Shown: in pieces, positions 5,792 to 8,506 of the stretch
How the letters are laid out: the number at the start of each line of letters is the position of its first letter
Numbering within the stretch: the stretch's first letter is position 1
DNA from: Bacteroidales bacterium
GTDB lineage: Bacteria; Bacteroidota; Bacteroidia; Bacteroidales; BM520
Direction: 5' to 3'
DNA length: 8,506 nucleotides
NCBI GenBank assembly: GCA_023230285.1
Contig: JALNXP010000099.1
Location: forward strand, 1 to 8,506
Notes under the pieces: generated by a model
Databases searched by the model: none
The model's input: only the letters and a program-made list of their open reading frames with translations
Told to the model about the DNA's origin: nothing
Program-made: the position numbers and the translations under genes

Positions 5792-6349
5792 TTATTTCTT
5801 CTTTACTGCTGATGATAACAGCATCAACATTCTTTTACCTTCTAACTTAGGCATTGACTCAACTTTTGCGTAATCAGACAATTGTTGAGCGAATTTCAGC
5901 AAGATGATTTCTCCTTGGTCTTTATAGACTATTGACCTGCCTCTAAAATAGACTTCGACTCTTACTTTACAGCCAGCACTCAAAAATTTCATGGCATGTT
6001 TCAGTTTAAAATCGAAATCATGGTCATCGGTATTAGGACCTAACCTGATCTCTTTTACTTCTACCTTAGCTGACTTGGTCTTTCTTTCTTTTTCTTTTTT
6101 CTTTAATTCGTATAACAATTTCTGATAATCTGCAATTTTGCAAACAGGCGGGTTTGTTGATGGTGATATTTCTATCAAATCCAAACCCAAATCATCAGAG
6201 AGCTTTATAGCATCTTTGATATTGTATATTCCTTGTTCAACATTTTCGCCTACTACTCTTACTACGGGAGCGGTTATTTTCCCGTTTATTCTATACGGAT
6301 CTTCAAATATCTTTCTTCCCTGCCTTTGGTTGTTATTCGGTTGTTGCAC
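5792..6349 (-). CDS. infC: Translation initiation factor IF-3 (GTG start)
   Basis: This 185-residue protein is IF3, which binds the 30S subunit, checks the start codon and initiator tRNA, and prevents 50S joining. The N-terminal domain spans about residues 17-85 (PYRINGKI; EISPSTNPPVCKIADYQKLLYELKK, positions 60-84, shown as the family signature around K71-Y75). The C-terminal domain spans about 93-180 (VKEIRLGPNTDDHDF; RVEVYFRGRSI; LEGKRM). The start codon is GTG: the codon just upstream is TGA, and the first in-frame ATG encodes M120, far inside the protein, so a non-AUG start is forced. The other candidate is ATA at codon 14 after a purine-rich run. A non-AUG start is a hallmark of infC, since in E. 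coli an AUU start lets IF3 repress its own translation. It lies 21 bp after thrS with no promoter between. Confidence 0.95.
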   Translation of the reverse strand: MQQPNNNQRQGRKIFEDPYRINGKITAPVVRVVGENVEQGIYNIKDAIKLSDDLGLDLIEISPSTNPPVCKIADYQKLLYELKKKEKERKTKSAKVEVKEIRLGPNTDDHDFDFKLKHAMKFLSAGCKVRVEVYFRGRSIVYKDQGEIILLKFAQQLSDYAKVESMPKLEGKRMLMLLSSAVKKK

Positions 6350-6370
6350 TCAATTAAGTATTAGTTAATA

Positions 6371-8320
6371 TTATTTTGATAATTCTTTTTCGACTTCTTT
6401 GTTTATTAAATCGATAAATTCGTCTATTGTCATAGTCCCCATATCGACTCCGCCATGTTTTCTGACAGAGACAGTACCGTTAGATTGTTCATTTTCTCCC
6501 ACTAACAATATATATGGCATCTTTTTCACTTCGGCATCACGAATTTTCCTACCTGTTTTCTCAGCTCTTGTATCTATACAGCCTCTCAATTCTTTAGCCT
6601 CCATTTTACTCTTGATGCTATTAGCATAGTCGATATATTTATCGCTAATCGGCAATATGATAAATTGGTCTGGAGCGAGCCACAACGGGAAATCTCCGGC
6701 GCAATGTTCCAATAAAACAGCCACAAATCTTTCCATAGAGCCAAATGGAGCGCGATGTATCATTATAGGACGATGTTTCAAATTATCGCTACCTGTATAC
6801 TCCAACTCAAAGCGTTCCGGAAGGTTATAGTCAACTTGGATAGTACCAAGTTGCCATTTACGACCGATTGCATCTTTTACCATAAAGTCCATTTTAGGAC
6901 CGTAGAAAGCTGCTTCACCATATTCAACTACTGCGTTTATTCCTGTTTCTTCAGCCACGTCAATAATAGCCTGTTCCGCTTTTTGCCAATTTTCTTCTGA
7001 GCCTATATATTTATCTCTATTGACTTTATCTCTCAAAGATATCTGAGCTGTATATTCGTTAAAATCAAGCATTCTGAAAATGCGCAAAACTATTTTAAGG
7101 ACGCCTTTAAATTCGTCTTTCAGTTGTTCCGGAGTACAGAAGATATGAGCATCATCTTGAGTAAAGCTTCTAACTCTTGTCAAGCCGTGAAGTTCGCCGC
7201 TTTGTTCATATCTGTATACTGTTCCGAACTCTGCCAATCTGCAAGGTAGATCTTTGTATGAGCGTGGTTTAGAAGCGTATATTTCACAATGATGAGGGCA
7301 GTTCATCGGTTTCAAAAAGTATTCTTCGCCTTCTTCCGGTGTTGTGATAGGTCTGAAAGAATCCTGTCCATATTTTTGATAGTGTCCGGAGGTTTTATAC
7401 AAGTTAACATTTCCGATATGCGGAGTTATAACTTGACTGTAGCCGGCTTCTCTTTGGATTTTTTTCAGGAAGTTTTCCAATCTAGCTCGCAAATCAGCGC
7501 CTCGTGGCAACCAGATAGGAAGCCCCACGCCGACACGCGAAGAAAACATAAACAACTCTAATTCTTTACCGAGCTTTCTATGGTCACGTTTCTTAGCCTC
7601 TTCTAACAGAGCCAAATAATCCGCCAACTCTTTAGCCTTAGGGAAAGACACACCGTAAACACGAACAAGCTGCTTACGTTTTTCATCACCACGCCAATAT
7701 GCACCGGCAATGCTGGTAATTTTAAAGGCTTTTATCATTGAAGTATCATGCAAATGCGGTCCTCTGCACAAGTCGGTAAAACAACCCGATTCATAAAAGG
7801 TTATAGTACCATCTTCCAAGTCATTTATCAACTCGACTTTATATTCGTCACCTTTTTGGGTGAAATAGTCAAGAGCTTCTGCTTTAGACACTTCTTTCCT
7901 GACAAATTGCACTTTAGAACGAGCTATTTCAAGAAACTTATCTTCAATCTTTTTAAAATCGGTATCCGAAATTTTATAATCCATGAAATCTATATCATAA
8001 TAGAAACCTGTTTCAACAGCAGGACCTATACCGAATTTCACACCCGGATATAATTGTTCTATTGCGGCTGCCATGATATGTGCCGAAGAATGCCAAAAAA
8101 CATGTTTGCCTTCTTCTTCATTCCATGTCAGCAATGCAACTTTTGCATCATTATTTATCGCAAAATCAAGCCCGACTACTACATCGTCAACCTTGGCGGC
8201 AAGGACATTTCGAGCAAGTCCGTCACTAATCGAATGAGCTATCTGATAAGGAGTTACACCATTATCAAACTGTTTTAAGCTACCATCGGTTAAAGTTATA
8301 TTTATCTTTTCCATAACCAT
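6371..8320 (-). CDS. thrS: Threonine--tRNA ligase
   Basis: This 649-residue class II synthetase charges tRNA-Thr and is full length. Domains in order: TGS (about 1-65); editing domain that removes mischarged serine (about 70-230), with HSSAH (H77, H81) and CRGPH (C185, H189) intact; catalytic core (about 250-545), with zinc ligands C341 in MNCPHH, H392 in DDAHIF and H522 in MIHRAP, motif 2 VYRYE at 368-372 and motif 3 [11 protein letters not shown]; and anticodon-binding domain (about 550-645). The start could be M1 (8320) or M3 (8314, MEKINITL); the -7 element lies only 15 bp before M1, so M3 is a real alternative. infC follows after 21 bp. The leader is far too short for a T-box or the E. 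coli thrS operator-type control. It faces a divergent gene across 140 bp. Confidence 0.97.
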   Translation of the reverse strand: MVMEKINITLTDGSLKQFDNGVTPYQIAHSISDGLARNVLAAKVDDVVVGLDFAINNDAKVALLTWNEEEGKHVFWHSSAHIMAAAIEQLYPGVKFGIGPAVETGFYYDIDFMDYKISDTDFKKIEDKFLEIARSKVQFVRKEVSKAEALDYFTQKGDEYKVELINDLEDGTITFYESGCFTDLCRGPHLHDTSMIKAFKITSIAGAYWRGDEKRKQLVRVYGVSFPKAKELADYLALLEEAKKRDHRKLGKELELFMFSSRVGVGLPIWLPRGADLRARLENFLKKIQREAGYSQVITPHIGNVNLYKTSGHYQKYGQDSFRPITTPEEGEEYFLKPMNCPHHCEIYASKPRSYKDLPCRLAEFGTVYRYEQSGELHGLTRVRSFTQDDAHIFCTPEQLKDEFKGVLKIVLRIFRMLDFNEYTAQISLRDKVNRDKYIGSEENWQKAEQAIIDVAEETGINAVVEYGEAAFYGPKMDFMVKDAIGRKWQLGTIQVDYNLPERFELEYTGSDNLKHRPIMIHRAPFGSMERFVAVLLEHCAGDFPLWLAPDQFIILPISDKYIDYANSIKSKMEAKELRGCIDTRAEKTGRKIRDAEVKKMPYILLVGENEQSNGTVSVRKHGGVDMGTMTIDEFIDLINKEVEKELSK

Positions 8321-8335
8321 CTAATTATAAGCCTG

Positions 8336-8343
8336 CAAAGATA
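8336..8343 (-). promoter_or_regulatory. -7 promoter element of the thrS operon
   Basis: On the minus strand this reads TATCTTTG, an exact TAnnTTTG match. A weak -33 candidate, TTTA (complement of 8365-8368), lies 21 bp upstream. The predicted transcript starts about 10 nt before the first thrS ATG, leaving almost no leader. It is the only recognisable promoter I found for thrS-infC-rpmI-rplT. Confidence 0.6.
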
Positions 8344-8400
8344 ATACATTTTTTTCATTTAGTCTAAACCGCAACCAATATTTTTTTTAATGAAAAAAAA

Positions 8401-8427
8401 CTTGATAAAAACTTGATTTTTATCAGG
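8401..8427. promoter_or_regulatory. Palindrome in the divergent promoter region (possible operator)
   Basis: TGATAAAAA (8403-8411) and TTTTTATCA (8417-8425) are perfect inverted 9-bp arms around a CTTGA spacer. The pairing extends outward by a T/G mismatch and a C-G pair to 8401 and 8427. The site ends 1 bp before the first -7 element of the right-hand gene and covers where its -33 region should be. It is also about 57 bp upstream of the thrS -7 element. The size and symmetry fit a dimeric repressor site controlling the right-hand gene, but no regulator gene is in the window. It is A/T-rich, so chance symmetry is a fair alternative. Confidence 0.45.
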
Positions 8428-8428
8428 C

Positions 8429-8445
8429 TATATTTGTTAAATTTG
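8429..8445 (+). promoter_or_regulatory. Two overlapping TAnnTTTG promoter elements for the right-hand gene
   Basis: TATATTTG (8429-8436) and TAAATTTG (8438-8445) both match the Bacteroidota -7 consensus and lie 9 bp apart. A TTG at 8413-8415 is 22 bp before the second element, close to the expected -33 spacing, and sits inside the palindrome. The ATG at 8461 is 24 or 15 bp after the elements, so the leader is very short. Which element is used cannot be decided. Confidence 0.5.
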
Positions 8446-8460
8446 CAAAAAAAATTTTTT

Positions 8461-8506
8461 ATGGCACAATTACCTACTTTAGTTAATGATTTAGCCTTGA
8501 TTTTAA
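8461..8506 (+). CDS. N-terminus of a probable Kef-type cation:proton antiporter (3' truncated)
   Basis: Only 15 codons are present, reading MAQLPTLVNDLALIL before the window ends. This resembles the start of Bacteroidota KefB/CPA2-type antiporters, in which a short 'LP-L--DLA-IL' stretch leads into the first membrane helix. The frame starts with ATG after two promoter elements and stays open to the edge. Fifteen residues cannot prove the family, so the product is a guess from resemblance; that a gene starts here is much safer. It is divergent from thrS. Confidence 0.55.
   Translation, partial: MAQLPTLVNDLALIL

Noticed and set aside
7034..7041. Internal TATCTTTG promoter on the minus strand inside thrS, for infC-rpmI-rplT
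   Set aside because: It matches the -7 consensus, but there is no -33 element at the right distance, it lies nearly 700 bp from infC, and such matches are expected by chance in A/T-rich coding sequence.
8321..8343. A T-box or operator-type leader controlling thrS
   Set aside because: The -7 element lies only 15 bp before the first thrS ATG, so the leader is far too short for such structures.

Overview
The window looks like a stretch of chromosome from an AT-rich member of the Bacteroidota (probably class Bacteroidia; a finer placement is not possible from this sequence alone). The support is of three kinds. Four promoter-like sites carry the TAnnTTTG -7 element typical of that phylum, and Shine-Dalgarno sequences are nearly absent. 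Several proteins are of Bacteroidota type: a DUF3078 outer-membrane protein, the 'MSRGFVKEED' type of Gre factor and a signal-peptide-bearing C1B peptidase. Most of the content is housekeeping.

Layout. Positions 1-82 hold the last 26 codons of an unrecognised plus-strand gene. After a 173-bp spacer with a good promoter come two plus-strand peptidase genes 21 bp apart: an exported bleomycin-hydrolase-like cysteine peptidase (256-1464) and a cytoplasmic M20 dipeptidase (1486-2865). They converge on a minus-strand block. At the junction is a 30-bp perfect palindrome between two 6-bp TGATTA direct repeats, which looks like the footprint of a small inserted palindromic repeat. The minus block, read right to left, is thrS, infC, rpmI, rplT, a strong intrinsic terminator, queH, a DUF3078 outer-membrane protein and a GreA/GreB-family factor. 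At the right edge, a divergent plus-strand gene starts at 8461; its first 15 residues resemble a Kef-type cation:proton antiporter.

How the genes work together. thrS-infC-rpmI-rplT is the widely conserved translation operon (threonyl-tRNA synthetase, IF3, L35, L20). One recognisable promoter lies just before thrS and one terminator after rplT. infC must start at a non-AUG codon, and rplT is preceded by a hairpin and a rare SD-like site, so post-transcriptional control is possible. queH makes queuosine in tRNA and so shares the translation theme, but it lies beyond the terminator. The two peptidases suggest peptide use: aminopeptidase trimming in the periplasm and dipeptide hydrolysis in the cytoplasm.

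I found no clearly new multi-gene system. The most interesting signals are the palindrome with its apparent target-site duplication, the infC start, the rplT leader hairpin and the palindrome in the thrS/antiporter divergent region. No gene-free stretch exceeds 300 bases.
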